Made by a program: the position numbers and the translations under genes
From: Campylobacteraceae bacterium
GTDB taxonomy: Bacteria > Campylobacterota > Campylobacteria > Campylobacterales > Sulfurovaceae
Reading direction: 5' to 3'
Assembly: GCA_027036015.1 (NCBI GenBank)
Contig: JALVTH010000026.1
Coordinates: forward strand, 1-42,972
DNA: 42,972 nucleotides
Notes under the pieces: generated by a model
Told to the model about the DNA's origin: nothing
Seen by the model: only the letters and a program-made list of their open reading frames with translations
Databases searched by the model: none
Shown: positions 26,515-34,678 of the stretch, piece by piece
Numbering within the stretch: position 1 is the first letter of the stretch
How the letters are laid out: every line of letters starts with the position of its first letter

Positions 26515-27065
26515 GGGTGTGGAATCTTTACTTTAGAATTTAATAAAAATCCAATAATTGCTACAAAAAAAGCAATAAAAAGTGGCGATGCAATTAAATT
26601 AAAAGTATGCGAAAGCAAATAGAGCACCCAAAGCAAAATTGCTCCAAGCGGTGTTGGCACTCCTACAAAATATTTCGAAACACTCCCTGCATCTGTATAG
26701 AGATTAAATTCAACCAATCTTCGTAATCCACTAATAATATAATAGAGAAAAACTGTCCCAACAATAATAAGCTCTATTGTGCTTTTAATCTCTAATGAAT
26801 AAAAAAGCAAAAAGGCTGGCATTATAACAAAACTTAAAAAATCAGCAAAGCTATCAAGTTGCACACCAAATTCTGTTGAAAGATTATATCTTCTTGCCAC
26901 TTTGCCATCTAAAATATCTAAAGCTCCAGCAATCCAAGCTAAAATAATTGCTGGTAAAAAGTTTTTTTGTGTTACAAAATAAAGCGCCAAAATGCCACAC
27001 GCAACATTGGCAAATGTAATTGAGTTTGCCAAATTAAAACGGTTATTTGCATCAAAAAGCTTCAA
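26511..27065 (-). CDS. pssA: CDP-diacylglycerol-serine O-phosphatidyltransferase
   Basis: Makes phosphatidylserine from CDP-diacylglycerol and serine. The CDP-alcohol phosphotransferase motif DG(x2)AR(x8)G(x3)D(x3)D is complete: DGKVARR ... FGVQLDSFAD near residues 52-75. With 184 residues and about five or six helices it is short for type II PssA. The start codon is TTG at 27065, with AAAAAAGGAT upstream. Its -10 hexamer overlaps that of divergent miaA. Confidence 0.88.
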   Translation of the reverse strand: MKLFDANNRFNLANSITFANVACGILALYFVTQKNFLPAIILAWIAGALDILDGKVARRYNLSTEFGVQLDSFADFLSFVIMPAFLLFYSLEIKSTIELIIVGTVFLYYIISGLRRLVEFNLYTDAGSVSKYFVGVPTPLGAILLWVLYLLSHTFNLIASPLFIAFFVAIIGFLLNSKVKIPHP

Positions 27066-27082
27066 GCAAATCCTTTTTTAAT

Positions 27083-27092
27083 TGCTATTATA
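27083..27092. promoter_or_regulatory. Overlapping divergent -10 elements of miaA and pssA
   Basis: On plus, TGC-TATTAT (27083-27091) is an extended -10 whose start would fall about 8 bases before the miaA ATG. On minus, a perfect TATAAT occupies 27087-27092 and would start pssA about 15 bases before its TTG. The two hexamers share five bases. Confidence 0.55.
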
Positions 27093-27105
27093 CTATGATT
27101 AGATT

Positions 27106-27999
27106 ATGAAAACAATTATAATTACTGGACCAACAGCATCTGGCAAAAGCGATTTAGCCTTACAATTGGCTTTGCAACATAATGGTGTTATTTTATCAGT
27201 TGATTCACTTTCTATTTATAAAGAGATTGATATTGCCTCAGCAAAACCCAACAAAAAAGAGTTGCAACAAATATTACACTTTGGCATTGATGAACTGAGC
27301 CCAAATCAAAAATTTGATGTTGTGCAATTTTTAAATCTTTATCAAAAAGCTAAAGAGTATGCAATAAAACATAATAAAAACCTTTTTATTGTTGGAGGCA
27401 CAAGCTTTTATATAAAAGTTTTAATTCAAGGTATTAGCCAAATGCCAAAAATCTCTTGCAAAACGCAAGAAAGAGTGCAAGAGCTTTTACAAAATTTACC
27501 AAATGCTTATAACTATTTAAAAAATATTGACCCGCTTTGGGCAAAAAAGATTGCTTCAAATGATAGCTATCGAATTCAAAAAGCGTTAGAACTCTTTTTT
27601 GAAACAAAAGAGACTCCAAGCTCTTATTTTGCCAAAAATCCTCCAAAATCAATTGAGCCAAATGTACCAATTTTTGAAATTGATTTGCCCAAAGAGCAGT
27701 TAAAACAAAAAATTATTACAAGAACAAAAAAGATGCTCCAAGCAGGACTTATTGATGAAGTTTGTAATTTAGAAAGAAAATATACAAGAGCAATTCAGCC
27801 TGCAAAAGCTATTGGCATTAAAGAGACACTTAGCTTTTTAGATGGATATATCACTAAAAAAGAGCTTTTAGAAGCAATTATCAAAAATACTGCATCTTTG
27901 GCAAAACGCCAAAGAACTTTTAATAAAACGCAACTTCAAATTACAAAAAAAGCCCCATCCAAAGAGCTTGAAAAATATTTACGAGCCTTTTTTAATTAA
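27106..27999 (+). CDS. miaA: tRNA dimethylallyltransferase
   Basis: Adds the isopentenyl group to A37 of tRNAs reading U-starting codons. The 297 residues begin with P-loop GPTASGKSDLA (8-18), then DSLSIYKEIDIASAKP (substrate loop), VGGTSFYIKVLIQG and the GLIDEV ... AIGIKE stretch near 215-240. Length is normal. There is no Shine-Dalgarno and the likely promoter lies only about 15 bases upstream, so the mRNA is nearly leaderless. The last 21 bases overlap the end of convergent minE. Confidence 0.97.
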   Translation: MKTIIITGPTASGKSDLALQLALQHNGVILSVDSLSIYKEIDIASAKPNKKELQQILHFGIDELSPNQKFDVVQFLNLYQKAKEYAIKHNKNLFIVGGTSFYIKVLIQGISQMPKISCKTQERVQELLQNLPNAYNYLKNIDPLWAKKIASNDSYRIQKALELFFETKETPSSYFAKNPPKSIEPNVPIFEIDLPKEQLKQKIITRTKKMLQAGLIDEVCNLERKYTRAIQPAKAIGIKETLSFLDGYITKKELLEAIIKNTASLAKRQRTFNKTQLQITKKAPSKELEKYLRAFFN

Positions 28000-28221
28000 G
28001 ACTTCAATTTCAATTAACTCAACATCATCTTTTTCTTCTTTGTTAATATTGATTGTATCGATATTAAGATATTTTTGTAAAACTGCAATAATATCTCTTC
28101 TCATATTCTCAATTTCAGGCATTGTTGTTTTTCTATCAGTTGCAATTGCAACCATAAGGCGCTCTTTTGCTACTTTTGCACTCTTATCTTTTTTTCCAAA
28201 TAGCTTACTTAACCAACTCAT
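27979..28221 (-). CDS. minE: Cell division topological specificity factor MinE
   Basis: MinE drives pole-to-pole oscillation by stimulating the MinD ATPase. The 80 residues match the family: N-terminal amphipathic FSKLFG-like helix (LSKLFGKK), AKERLMVAIATDR (MinD-contact segment), then the dimeric beta domain (DIIAVLQKYLNID). The ATG overlaps the minD stop (ATGA). Its last 21 bases overlap miaA on the other strand. Confidence 0.95.
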   Translation of the reverse strand: MSWLSKLFGKKDKSAKVAKERLMVAIATDRKTTMPEIENMRRDIIAVLQKYLNIDTININKEEKDDVELIEIEVLIKKGS

Positions 28222-29036
28222 TTGAAAATCCCTGCAAGTTTGCTTAAAAATCCTTTATTTTTAATGCTTTCAACATCTTCAAAAGGAATATCCTCACCAC
28301 AAAGTCTTTTTCCAATTCGCTCATAGGCTCTTCCAGCAAGTGAGTCTGGATTTAAAATTACTGGCTTTCCTTTGTTGGATGCATCAATAACCTTTTGATC
28401 TTCTGGCACCTTACCAAGCAAAGGAATCGATAAAATCTCTAAAATATCTTCGCTTTGGAGCATCTCTCCTTTTGCAATAAGCTCTGGATTGATGCGATTA
28501 ATAATTAAATACTTTTTGACACTTTTGCCCTCTTTAGCTTTTTTGCTTTTTGCATCAACAAGCCCAATTACTTTATCTGAATCTCTAATGGATGAGACTT
28601 CTGGATTAACAACAACAATTGCACTATCTGCAAATAAAATAGTATGCTCAAATCCACTTTCAATTCCAGCAGGTGAATCTAAAAAGATAAATTCAAATCC
28701 TTCATCTTTGAGCATGTTAATAAGTTTTTCAACTTTTTCTTCATTTAAAACAGATTTATCTTTTGTTTGTGAAGCGGCTAAAAAGTATAAATTATCAATG
28801 TTTTTATCTTTAATTAAAGCTTGTTTTAAATTTGCCTCTTCATCCATTACGTGTGTAATATCATAAACAACTCGATTCTCAAGCCCCAAAATCATATCCA
28901 AATTTCTTTGCCCCAAATCAAAATCCACAACAACCGTCTTTTTCCCCTCTTTTGCTGTTGCTATACTTAAATTTGCAGAAGTTGTCGTTTTACCAACTCC
29001 CCCTTTTCCGCTAATTACTGCAAAAACTTTACTCAT
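28218..29036 (-). CDS. minD: Septum site-determining ATPase MinD
   Basis: ParA/MinD-type ATPase recruiting MinC to the membrane. The 272 residues carry the deviant Walker A GKGGVGKTTTSANL (11-24), DFDLGQRNLDM, FIFLDSPAGIESGF (Walker B) and a C-terminal amphipathic membrane-targeting helix (KGFLSKLAGIFK). AAAGGAAG precedes the ATG, which overlaps the minC stop. Confidence 0.97.
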   Translation of the reverse strand: MSKVFAVISGKGGVGKTTTSANLSIATAKEGKKTVVVDFDLGQRNLDMILGLENRVVYDITHVMDEEANLKQALIKDKNIDNLYFLAASQTKDKSVLNEEKVEKLINMLKDEGFEFIFLDSPAGIESGFEHTILFADSAIVVVNPEVSSIRDSDKVIGLVDAKSKKAKEGKSVKKYLIINRINPELIAKGEMLQSEDILEILSIPLLGKVPEDQKVIDASNKGKPVILNPDSLAGRAYERIGKRLCGEDIPFEDVESIKNKGFLSKLAGIFK

Positions 29037-29593
29037 TTGCTTCCTTTCGTAAATTCTTTAATTTCAATCTTTTCGTTTTCGTTAAAATAAACGCTATAAA
29101 AGCGCTCTTTTTGTAAATACTCACTTATATCTTTCCCTCTAAAAAGAATTAAAGCTTTAGAAGAAGCCTTTAAAAACATAAACTCTCCCTCACACTCAAC
29201 TCTTCCTTCAACCACATCCAAAGCAATAAAATTTTGCTTTGTTTTAATGATTGAAGCACTATTTGCACGCTTAAGTAAAATTATATCGCTATCACTTTCA
29301 ATCTCCATTCCACTTCGAATTGGAAAGTTTATTACTTTTGAACACTCTTTGTTTTGCGTTTTAATCTTTTGAATGTGAGCGTTTTTAATAAAACTATTGT
29401 CTTTGAGCGAGCCAATTGTGTAAAGAATCTCTTCTTTTTCTAAAAGTTCTTTAATTTGCGACGTAACAATACCATTGACAATGACAAAATATTTTTTTAG
29501 CAACTCTTTATTTTTCTCAAAAAAATCGATAAATTCTGCTTCGTTTTCAATTTCAATCTCAAATGCTCTAATAGTAAATTGTTTAACAAGCAT
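29033..29593 (-). CDS. minC: Septum site-determining protein MinC
   Basis: FtsZ-ring inhibitor acting with MinD. The 186 residues are on the short side. The C-terminal beta-helix is recognisable by VINFPIRSGMEIESDSDIILLKRAN and the following glycine-spaced strands (NFIALDVVEGRVECEGEFMFL), but it is poorly conserved: NSASIIKT stands where the family has a GxEIxAxGxI motif. Identification depends partly on the minC-minD-minE order. AAAGG precedes the ATG and a -10 element lies after the agcS terminator. Confidence 0.88.
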   Translation of the reverse strand: MLVKQFTIRAFEIEIENEAEFIDFFEKNKELLKKYFVIVNGIVTSQIKELLEKEEILYTIGSLKDNSFIKNAHIQKIKTQNKECSKVINFPIRSGMEIESDSDIILLKRANSASIIKTKQNFIALDVVEGRVECEGEFMFLKASSKALILFRGKDISEYLQKERFYSVYFNENEKIEIKEFTKGSK

Positions 29594-29620
29594 TAAACCA
29601 AAACCTTTATTTTTTTTGCA

Positions 29621-29626
29621 ATTATA
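29621..29626 (-). promoter_or_regulatory. -10 element of minCDE
   Basis: Perfect TATAAT on the minus strand, between the upstream terminator and minC; predicted start near 29614. Confidence 0.6.
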
Positions 29627-29638
29627 GTTATTTTGGCT

Positions 29639-29661
29639 AAAAAGCCCCTAAAAAGGCTTTT
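29639..29661 (-). terminator. Rho-independent terminator after the AgcS gene
   Basis: AAAAGCC/GGCTTTT stem with an 8-base loop on the minus strand, followed by T residues, four bases after the agcS stop. It separates the yqeY-SBP-agcS unit from minCDE. Confidence 0.8.
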
Positions 29662-29664
29662 GGA

Positions 29665-31206
29665 TTACTCTTTAATGACTTCTTTATCAAGCTCTCCACT
29701 TTTTAGTTTTGCTAAATATTCATTAAGTTGCTTTTTAACAGTGCCATGGAGAATATAAAGTCCAAGCAGGTTTGGAAATGCCATTCCAAGAAGTAATAAG
29801 TCACTAAAGGTGAGCATATTACCTAAATTGGTAATTGTTGCAACTACAATAAATCCAATAAACATCAAACGATATACCAATGTATAGCGCTCACCAAAAA
29901 TATAAGTCCAAGCTCTCTCACCATAATAAGACCAGCTAATCATTGTTGAGAAAGCAAAAAGTGTTACACTAATAGAAAGTATAATAGGAAACCACGATAA
30001 AACGCTTCCAAAAGCAACGCTTGTTAGTGCTGCACCCTTATCTGCCGCTACCAAACTTGCATATGGCCCATGCGGATCATAAACTCCAGTAATTACAATT
30101 ACTAAAGCTGTCATTGTACAAATAATGACGGTATCGATAAATGGTTCATAAAGTGCAACAAATCCTTGTCGAACAGGATATTTTACACTTGCTGTTGCAT
30201 GCACGATTGCAGCTGATCCAATTCCTGCTTCACTTGAAAAGGCTGCTCTTTTAAAGCCTTGCACGATAACTCCAAGCACTCCTCCAGCAACAGCACTTGG
30301 ATGGAATGCTTCATGAAAAATAAGAGAAAAAGCTTGTGGAATTTTTTCATAATTTGCAAAAAGAATATAAAACGTTGCACTAAGATAAATTAAAACCATT
30401 AAAGGCACAATTGCCTCAGCTGTAGTTGCAATTCTTCGAATTCCTCCAATAATAACAAATCCAACAATTATTGCCATAATAAGCCCATAAGCAATTGGAT
30501 ACTCTTTAAAAAATGGAACAATTTCTTGCATTGCACCCATTGATTGGCCAACTTGAAAGGCATTTCCTCCACCAAGTGAAGCTCCTATAGTAAAGATTGC
30601 AAAAATAATTGCTAAAGTCTTACCAAAGCGTGGCCAACCTTTCTCTTTGAGACCACGTGAGAGATACTCCATCGCTCCACCCATAATTCTTCCATCTGGA
30701 CGCCATTCACGATAAGTTTGTGAAAGAGTAACTTCAGTAAATTTCAAAGTCATTCCTAAAAATCCTGCAACTATCATCCAAAAAGTAGCTCCTGGACCTC
30801 CAACAGAAACAGCAATTGCAACTCCAGCAATATTTCCAAGCCCAACAGTAGCGCTAAGAGCGGCTGAGAGTGAAGCAAATGGACTTACCTCTCCTTTGTC
30901 CTCTTTAGTTCGATATTTTCCCATTAAGATTTTTAATGAATGTCCAAGCATTCGTAAATTAATAAAGTTAAAACGAATTGTAAAAAAGACCCCAGCAGCT
31001 ATAAGCCATGCAACAATAAAAGGAAAAGAAGCCCCCTTTACTAAACCAAAAGAGATATCTAAAAATAAAAATTTTGCCAAAAAGTTATTGATTCCTTCAA
31101 AAACTCTATTAACAACATCTCCACCACCTTGATTAACATTATAAATATAAATAGACATCAAGGCAAAAAAGATACCTAAAAAAACGGTTGGAAGCCTATT
31201 TTTCAT
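29665..31206 (-). CDS. Sodium:alanine symporter family transporter (AgcS)
   Basis: Sodium-coupled amino-acid (alanine/glycine) symporter of the LeuT fold, 513 residues and about eleven helices. Family motifs: ATVGLGNIAGVAIAVSVGGPGATFWM near 113-138, GGAMEYLSRGLKEKGW, AFSSEAGIGSAAIVHA and FAFSTMISWSYYGERAW. AAAGGAG precedes the ATG, which overlaps the stop of the binding-protein gene. The pairing with a periplasmic binding protein is unusual for a secondary transporter. Confidence 0.93.
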   Translation of the reverse strand: MKNRLPTVFLGIFFALMSIYIYNVNQGGGDVVNRVFEGINNFLAKFLFLDISFGLVKGASFPFIVAWLIAAGVFFTIRFNFINLRMLGHSLKILMGKYRTKEDKGEVSPFASLSAALSATVGLGNIAGVAIAVSVGGPGATFWMIVAGFLGMTLKFTEVTLSQTYREWRPDGRIMGGAMEYLSRGLKEKGWPRFGKTLAIIFAIFTIGASLGGGNAFQVGQSMGAMQEIVPFFKEYPIAYGLIMAIIVGFVIIGGIRRIATTAEAIVPLMVLIYLSATFYILFANYEKIPQAFSLIFHEAFHPSAVAGGVLGVIVQGFKRAAFSSEAGIGSAAIVHATASVKYPVRQGFVALYEPFIDTVIICTMTALVIVITGVYDPHGPYASLVAADKGAALTSVAFGSVLSWFPIILSISVTLFAFSTMISWSYYGERAWTYIFGERYTLVYRLMFIGFIVVATITNLGNMLTFSDLLLLGMAFPNLLGLYILHGTVKKQLNEYLAKLKSGELDKEVIKE

Positions 31207-32336
31207 TTTGTCTCCTTTTTTGGTTGACTTGGATAAATAGTTTGCAAATAGTTAAATGCACCATTTTTTACAATATCAAAAATAATTGGCTTTATAGCAT
31301 TACCATTCTTATCTATCGATATTATACCCTCAATTGTGCTAAAGTTTTTTAAATTCCTCAAATTATCATTTATACATCTTGGATTTTGAGCTCCCTTACC
31401 ATTTTGAATGCATCGATTTATAGCTTCTAAGAGTATATCATAAGCCTCAGCTCCAAGAACTGTCAAAAAATTTGGTTTTTTCAAATTTTTTAATCTATAC
31501 TCTTTTATAAACTCTTTTGCTTCAATCCCTTTTACGCTTTCTTCACTAAAGCCCCCAACAACGACAACGCCATTTGCTGCATCTTTTGCTAAATCTAAAT
31601 ATTCTTGATAATGCAAAGCATCACTTCCAACAATAGTAGCATTTACCTCTTTTTGGCGTAAGATTTTAACAACTCTTGCAGCTTCTGGATAATACCCGGT
31701 AATTACGATTATATCTGTTTTTAAAGTATCAATGTTTGCTAACTCATTAGAGTAATCTTTTTTTGTCGCATCAAGGTTAAATGATTTTATTATTTCTCCA
31801 TTATGTTTTCTAAAATATCTTTTAAAACTATACACAAGCTCTAAAGAGAAATCTTCATTTGGAAAGTTAATTAAGATAGCTTTAGTTAAATTATTCTCAA
31901 GCGCCCACTTTGCAATCATCTCTCCTTGATAGGGATCGCTAAAGCAAATTCGCGTTGCATATTTTTTATTTGCCGTAACTTTAAAATTAGTAGCTCCAAC
32001 AACTACAAAAGGTATTCGAAATCGATTTGCAATTTTAGCTATCTCGTAAGCACTATTTGAAGCAATACCACCAAGGAGTGCACTTACTTCTTCTTGTTCA
32101 ATAAGCTCTTTTGCATCTTTCTTAGCATCAATTTTATCACTATTACTATTTTTAACAATAAGTTTTATTTCATAATTTTCAATGGAAGGCTCTTGTAAGT
32201 GGGCAAAATAAATGCCATTTAGCGCCTCTTGCCCCAATTGTTCAAAAATACCGCTAAGAGGTAAAATTACTCCTATTTTTATCTCTTTTGCTCCAAGCAG
32301 TGCACAAAAAAGAAAGAGAAAAAAAAGCTTTTTCAT
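31203..32336 (-). CDS. Branched-chain amino-acid-type periplasmic binding protein
   Basis: A 377-residue substrate-binding protein of the LivJ/Peripla_BP_6 fold: signal peptide 1-16, KIGVILPLSGIFEQLGQEALNGIYFA at the N-lobe, SNSAYEIAKIANRFRIPFVVVGATN, and VVVVGGFSEESVKGIEAKEFIKEY. These proteins bind leucine/isoleucine/valine, other amino acids or amides; the ligand cannot be read here. No ABC permease or ATPase is nearby; it stands between yqeY and an AgcS symporter, overlapping both by stop/start fusions. Confidence 0.9.
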   Translation of the reverse strand: MKKLFFLFLFCALLGAKEIKIGVILPLSGIFEQLGQEALNGIYFAHLQEPSIENYEIKLIVKNSNSDKIDAKKDAKELIEQEEVSALLGGIASNSAYEIAKIANRFRIPFVVVGATNFKVTANKKYATRICFSDPYQGEMIAKWALENNLTKAILINFPNEDFSLELVYSFKRYFRKHNGEIIKSFNLDATKKDYSNELANIDTLKTDIIVITGYYPEAARVVKILRQKEVNATIVGSDALHYQEYLDLAKDAANGVVVVGGFSEESVKGIEAKEFIKEYRLKNLKKPNFLTVLGAEAYDILLEAINRCIQNGKGAQNPRCINDNLRNLKNFSTIEGIISIDKNGNAIKPIIFDIVKNGAFNYLQTIYPSQPKKETK

Positions 32337-32779
32337 TATCCAAGCATCTCTTTAACAATTTTATTCACTTTTGCCCCATCAGCTCTTGAGCCATAAAGAG
32401 CTTTTATTTTCCCCATAATTTTACCCATATCACGCATTGAACTTGCTCCAACTTCTTCTACTACTTTTTTTACTGCTTCTTGCAACTCTTCATCGCTAAG
32501 CGGTTTTGGTAAATAGTTATACACAATTTCAAGTTCAGCCTTTTCTTTTTCTACCAAATCTTCTCTGCCAGCTTCGCTAAATTGCTTAATAGCATCTTCT
32601 CTTTGTTTTGCATATTTTGCTAAAATTGCTTCTATTTCAGTATCACTTAACTCTTTTTTACCGTCAATTTCGGCTTGTTTAATTGCCGCACTCAAATTTC
32701 TTAAAGTATCTCTTTTTTGCACATCTTTTGCTCTCATTGCCTCTTTTAAATCATTTTTAATTTGCTCTTTAATACCCAT
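32336..32779 (-). CDS. yqeY: GatB/YqeY domain protein
   Basis: A 147-residue protein of the YqeY family, related to the tail domain of the GatB amidotransferase subunit that contacts tRNA. Typical segments: IKNDLKEAMRAKDVQKRDTLR at the start (split as IKNDLKEAMRAK and RDTLRNLSAAIK), YLPKPLSDEELQEAV, and MGKIMGKIKALYGSRADGA near the end. AAAAGGAT precedes the ATG. It is the first gene of a three-gene unit and has its own extended -10. Confidence 0.93.
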   Translation of the reverse strand: MGIKEQIKNDLKEAMRAKDVQKRDTLRNLSAAIKQAEIDGKKELSDTEIEAILAKYAKQREDAIKQFSEAGREDLVEKEKAELEIVYNYLPKPLSDEELQEAVKKVVEEVGASSMRDMGKIMGKIKALYGSRADGAKVNKIVKEMLG

Positions 32780-32804
32780 TTGTAATCCTTTTATTTTTTT
32801 TGCT

Positions 32805-32813
32805 ATTTTAGCA
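32805..32813 (-). promoter_or_regulatory. Extended -10 promoter of yqeY
   Basis: TGC-TAAAAT on the minus strand; predicted start near 32798, leader about 19 bases with AAAAGG. Confidence 0.5.
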
Positions 32814-32833
32814 CTTTTTTATCTAATTTTCTT

Positions 32834-32839
32834 TATACT
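32834..32839 (+). promoter_or_regulatory. -10 element of the TPR gene
   Basis: TATACT on plus, predicted start near 32846. This rules out an in-frame TTG at 32840 as the translation start of the downstream gene. Confidence 0.55.
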
Positions 32840-32875
32840 TTGTTTGCACTTTCAAAAAAATTCATAAGGTTTACT

Positions 32876-33493
32876 ATGACATTAACGCAAATTATCCTGT
32901 TACTTGTAGCAATTGCGATTTTTTATATCTTTTTTAAACAACTCTTTAGTGGCAACTATACCCAAAGTGAGCTTGCAACCCAAAGCCAAGAAAAAATAGC
33001 GCCAAGCCACAACAATTTAAACAAAAGCAAAAATGATAGAGTCAAAGAACTTTTTGAAATTGCCCAAAATGCTTTAGAGCAAAATGATAACTTAGAAGCT
33101 AAAAAAGCACTTGAATCACTTTTGATTTTAGAGCCAAATAATCTTGATGCAAAAAGAATGCTTGCAGTGAGTTATCTTAATATGAATAACTACCCCAAAG
33201 CAAAAGAGCTTTTAGAAGAGATTTTAAATCAAAATCCAAATGATGATTTGGCTCATAACATGTTAGCAAATACACTTCACAAACTTGGAGAAGATGAACA
33301 AGCTCTTTTTCATCACAAAAAGGCAGTCGAGCTTGATCCTGAGTATGCAAAATATTATTACAACTGGGCTAATACCCTTTATGATTTAGGAAAGGTGCAA
33401 GAAGCAAAAGAGCTTTATCAAAAAGCATTAAGCCTTGATCCAAATTTCAAAGAAGCACAAAAAGCAATAAGTGAGATTGAAAATGGTAAATGA
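32876..33493 (+). CDS. Membrane-anchored tetratricopeptide repeat protein
   Basis: A protein of about 205 residues with one N-terminal membrane helix (about 4-24), a polar linker, then about four TPR units (for example AKKALESLLILEPNN, AKELLEEILNQNPND, ALFHHKKAVELDPEY, AKELYQKALSLDPNF). TPR arrays bind other proteins; the partner is unknown. I choose the ATG at 32876: AAGG lies 8 bases upstream and the promoter lies between it and the earlier TTG. The end overlaps the next gene by 11 bases. Confidence 0.85.
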   Translation: MTLTQIILLLVAIAIFYIFFKQLFSGNYTQSELATQSQEKIAPSHNNLNKSKNDRVKELFEIAQNALEQNDNLEAKKALESLLILEPNNLDAKRMLAVSYLNMNNYPKAKELLEEILNQNPNDDLAHNMLANTLHKLGEDEQALFHHKKAVELDPEYAKYYYNWANTLYDLGKVQEAKELYQKALSLDPNFKEAQKAISEIENGK

Positions 33494-33713
33494 GACAATC
33501 TTTTTACAAACAAAAATAGATGAAAAAATTTTACAAAACCTCAGCAAATACTGCTCTTCTTGCTATAAAGAGTTGCAGTTGAATGAAATTGCTTTTTTAG
33601 ATACACAAAGCTATACTATTATTTGTTATGAATGCGCTTGCTGTAAAAGCCAAGAGTTAGAAGAAGAAAATGAGTGTGATATGCAAAAATGCCAAGAAGC
33701 TACTTTGTTTTAA
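33483..33713 (+). CDS. Small cysteine-rich zinc-ribbon-like protein
   Basis: A protein of about 76 residues starting at the ATG at 33483 (MVNETIF). It has CSSC and, about 24 residues on, CYECACC, forming two CXXC knuckles of a zinc ribbon, and two more cysteines in the acidic tail (NECDMQKC). It overlaps the TPR gene by 11 bases, so translation is probably coupled. Its last 14 bases overlap the convergent cupin gene. No specific family recognised. Confidence 0.75.
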   Translation: MVNETIFLQTKIDEKILQNLSKYCSSCYKELQLNEIAFLDTQSYTIICYECACCKSQELEEENECDMQKCQEATLF

Positions 33714-33999
33714 AATGAATTGCAAGCCAAAGTGCTCCATTACTTACTTTTAAAAGTTTATGAGGCGTTTTAGCTGGAATGTAGAGCATTTGTCCTTTTT
33801 GCAAAGTTTGTAATTTACCTTCAACTTCTAAAGTTGCCTCTCCTTCTAATAAAAACACAACTTCATCTTCATCTTGGATAAACTCTTTTTCCTTCATATT
33901 ACTTGAGCTAACAATTCTTACAATTTTTATGTCATTTTTTTCAAAAAGCGTGGTAAAGTTTTCATCTTCTTTTGGAATTTCATATTCAAATAGATTCAT
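33700..33999 (-). CDS. Small cupin-domain protein
   Basis: A 99-residue single-domain cupin. The second cupin motif (GQMLYIPAKTPHKL) is clear; the first (DEDEVVFLLEGEATLEVEG) lacks the usual HxH, so the metal site appears reduced to one histidine plus acids. Such stand-alone cupins have varied roles, and none can be assigned. It sits 8 bases downstream of ribE. Confidence 0.82.
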   Translation of the reverse strand: MNLFEYEIPKEDENFTTLFEKNDIKIVRIVSSSNMKEKEFIQDEDEVVFLLEGEATLEVEGKLQTLQKGQMLYIPAKTPHKLLKVSNGALWLAIHFKTK

Positions 34000-34007
34000 A
34001 ACTCTTC

Positions 34008-34625
34008 CTAAAAACTCAAACTCATTCCATCAATCTCTTGCCAAGTTAGCGTTTTTTTGGGCTTTTGATGTTTTAAAATATGCTCAATATATCGTGCAAA
34101 AAAATCGGTTTCAATATTGACACGTGAACCAATCTTATAGCTTTTAAAAAGGGTATTATCATATGTATGAGGAATGATAGTAACTCTAAAGCTTTTTTCA
34201 AACACTTCATTTACCGTTAAAGAAACACCATCAATGGCAATTGAACCCTTTGGCACAATATATTTAATATAGTAAGGATCTACACTAATAAAAAAATCAA
34301 TTCCATCTTTGAGATGAACAATTTTTATAATCTCTCCTACACTATCAATATGTCCTTGTAAAATATGCCCTTCAATCCTGTCACTTAGTCTCATAGCAGG
34401 CTCAATATGCACAAAGCCTATAAATTTTTCTTTTGGAATAATACGCTTTGTTTCTGCTGCAACATCAACTTCAAAACCGTTATTTAAAAGTTTTGTTACA
34501 GTCAAACAAACTCCATTTATTGCAATAGAATCTCCAATTTTTGGCTTATAAACGCTTTGAATTTTTAAATTTTTTCCATTAAAACTTTCTACCTTTGCTA
34601 CTTCTCTTATGAGTCCTGTAAACAT
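34008..34625 (-). CDS. ribE: Riboflavin synthase alpha subunit
   Basis: Converts two 6,7-dimethyl-8-ribityllumazine to riboflavin. The protein starts MFTGLIREV, the almost invariant family start, so I use the ATG at 34625 (AAGG upstream) instead of a TTG 30 bases earlier. Two lumazine-binding repeats follow, with GDSIAINGVCLTV in the first and GSIAIDGVSLTVNEV in the second. Length about 205, normal. Divergent from mnmG across a palindromic promoter region. Confidence 0.96.
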   Translation of the reverse strand: MFTGLIREVAKVESFNGKNLKIQSVYKPKIGDSIAINGVCLTVTKLLNNGFEVDVAAETKRIIPKEKFIGFVHIEPAMRLSDRIEGHILQGHIDSVGEIIKIVHLKDGIDFFISVDPYYIKYIVPKGSIAIDGVSLTVNEVFEKSFRVTIIPHTYDNTLFKSYKIGSRVNIETDFFARYIEHILKHQKPKKTLTWQEIDGMSLSF

Positions 34626-34634
34626 CCAAAGCCT

Positions 34635-34667
34635 TTTTTGATATAATTGCAACAATTATATCAAAAA
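34635..34667. promoter_or_regulatory. Palindromic divergent promoter of ribE and mnmG
   Basis: Two exact 15-base arms, TTTTTGATATAATTG at 34635-34649 and its reverse complement at 34653-34667, separated by CAA. Each arm carries a perfect extended -10 (TGATATAAT), one reading toward mnmG (start near 34654) and one toward ribE (start near 34648), so the two transcription bubbles would overlap. Confidence 0.75.
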
Positions 34668-34678
34668 TAGGTTAGGAT

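Noticed and set aside
32840-32875. TTG start 36 bases upstream for the TPR protein
   Set aside because: A -10 element ends at 32839, so the TTG would not be transcribed; the ATG at 32876 has a proper ribosome site.
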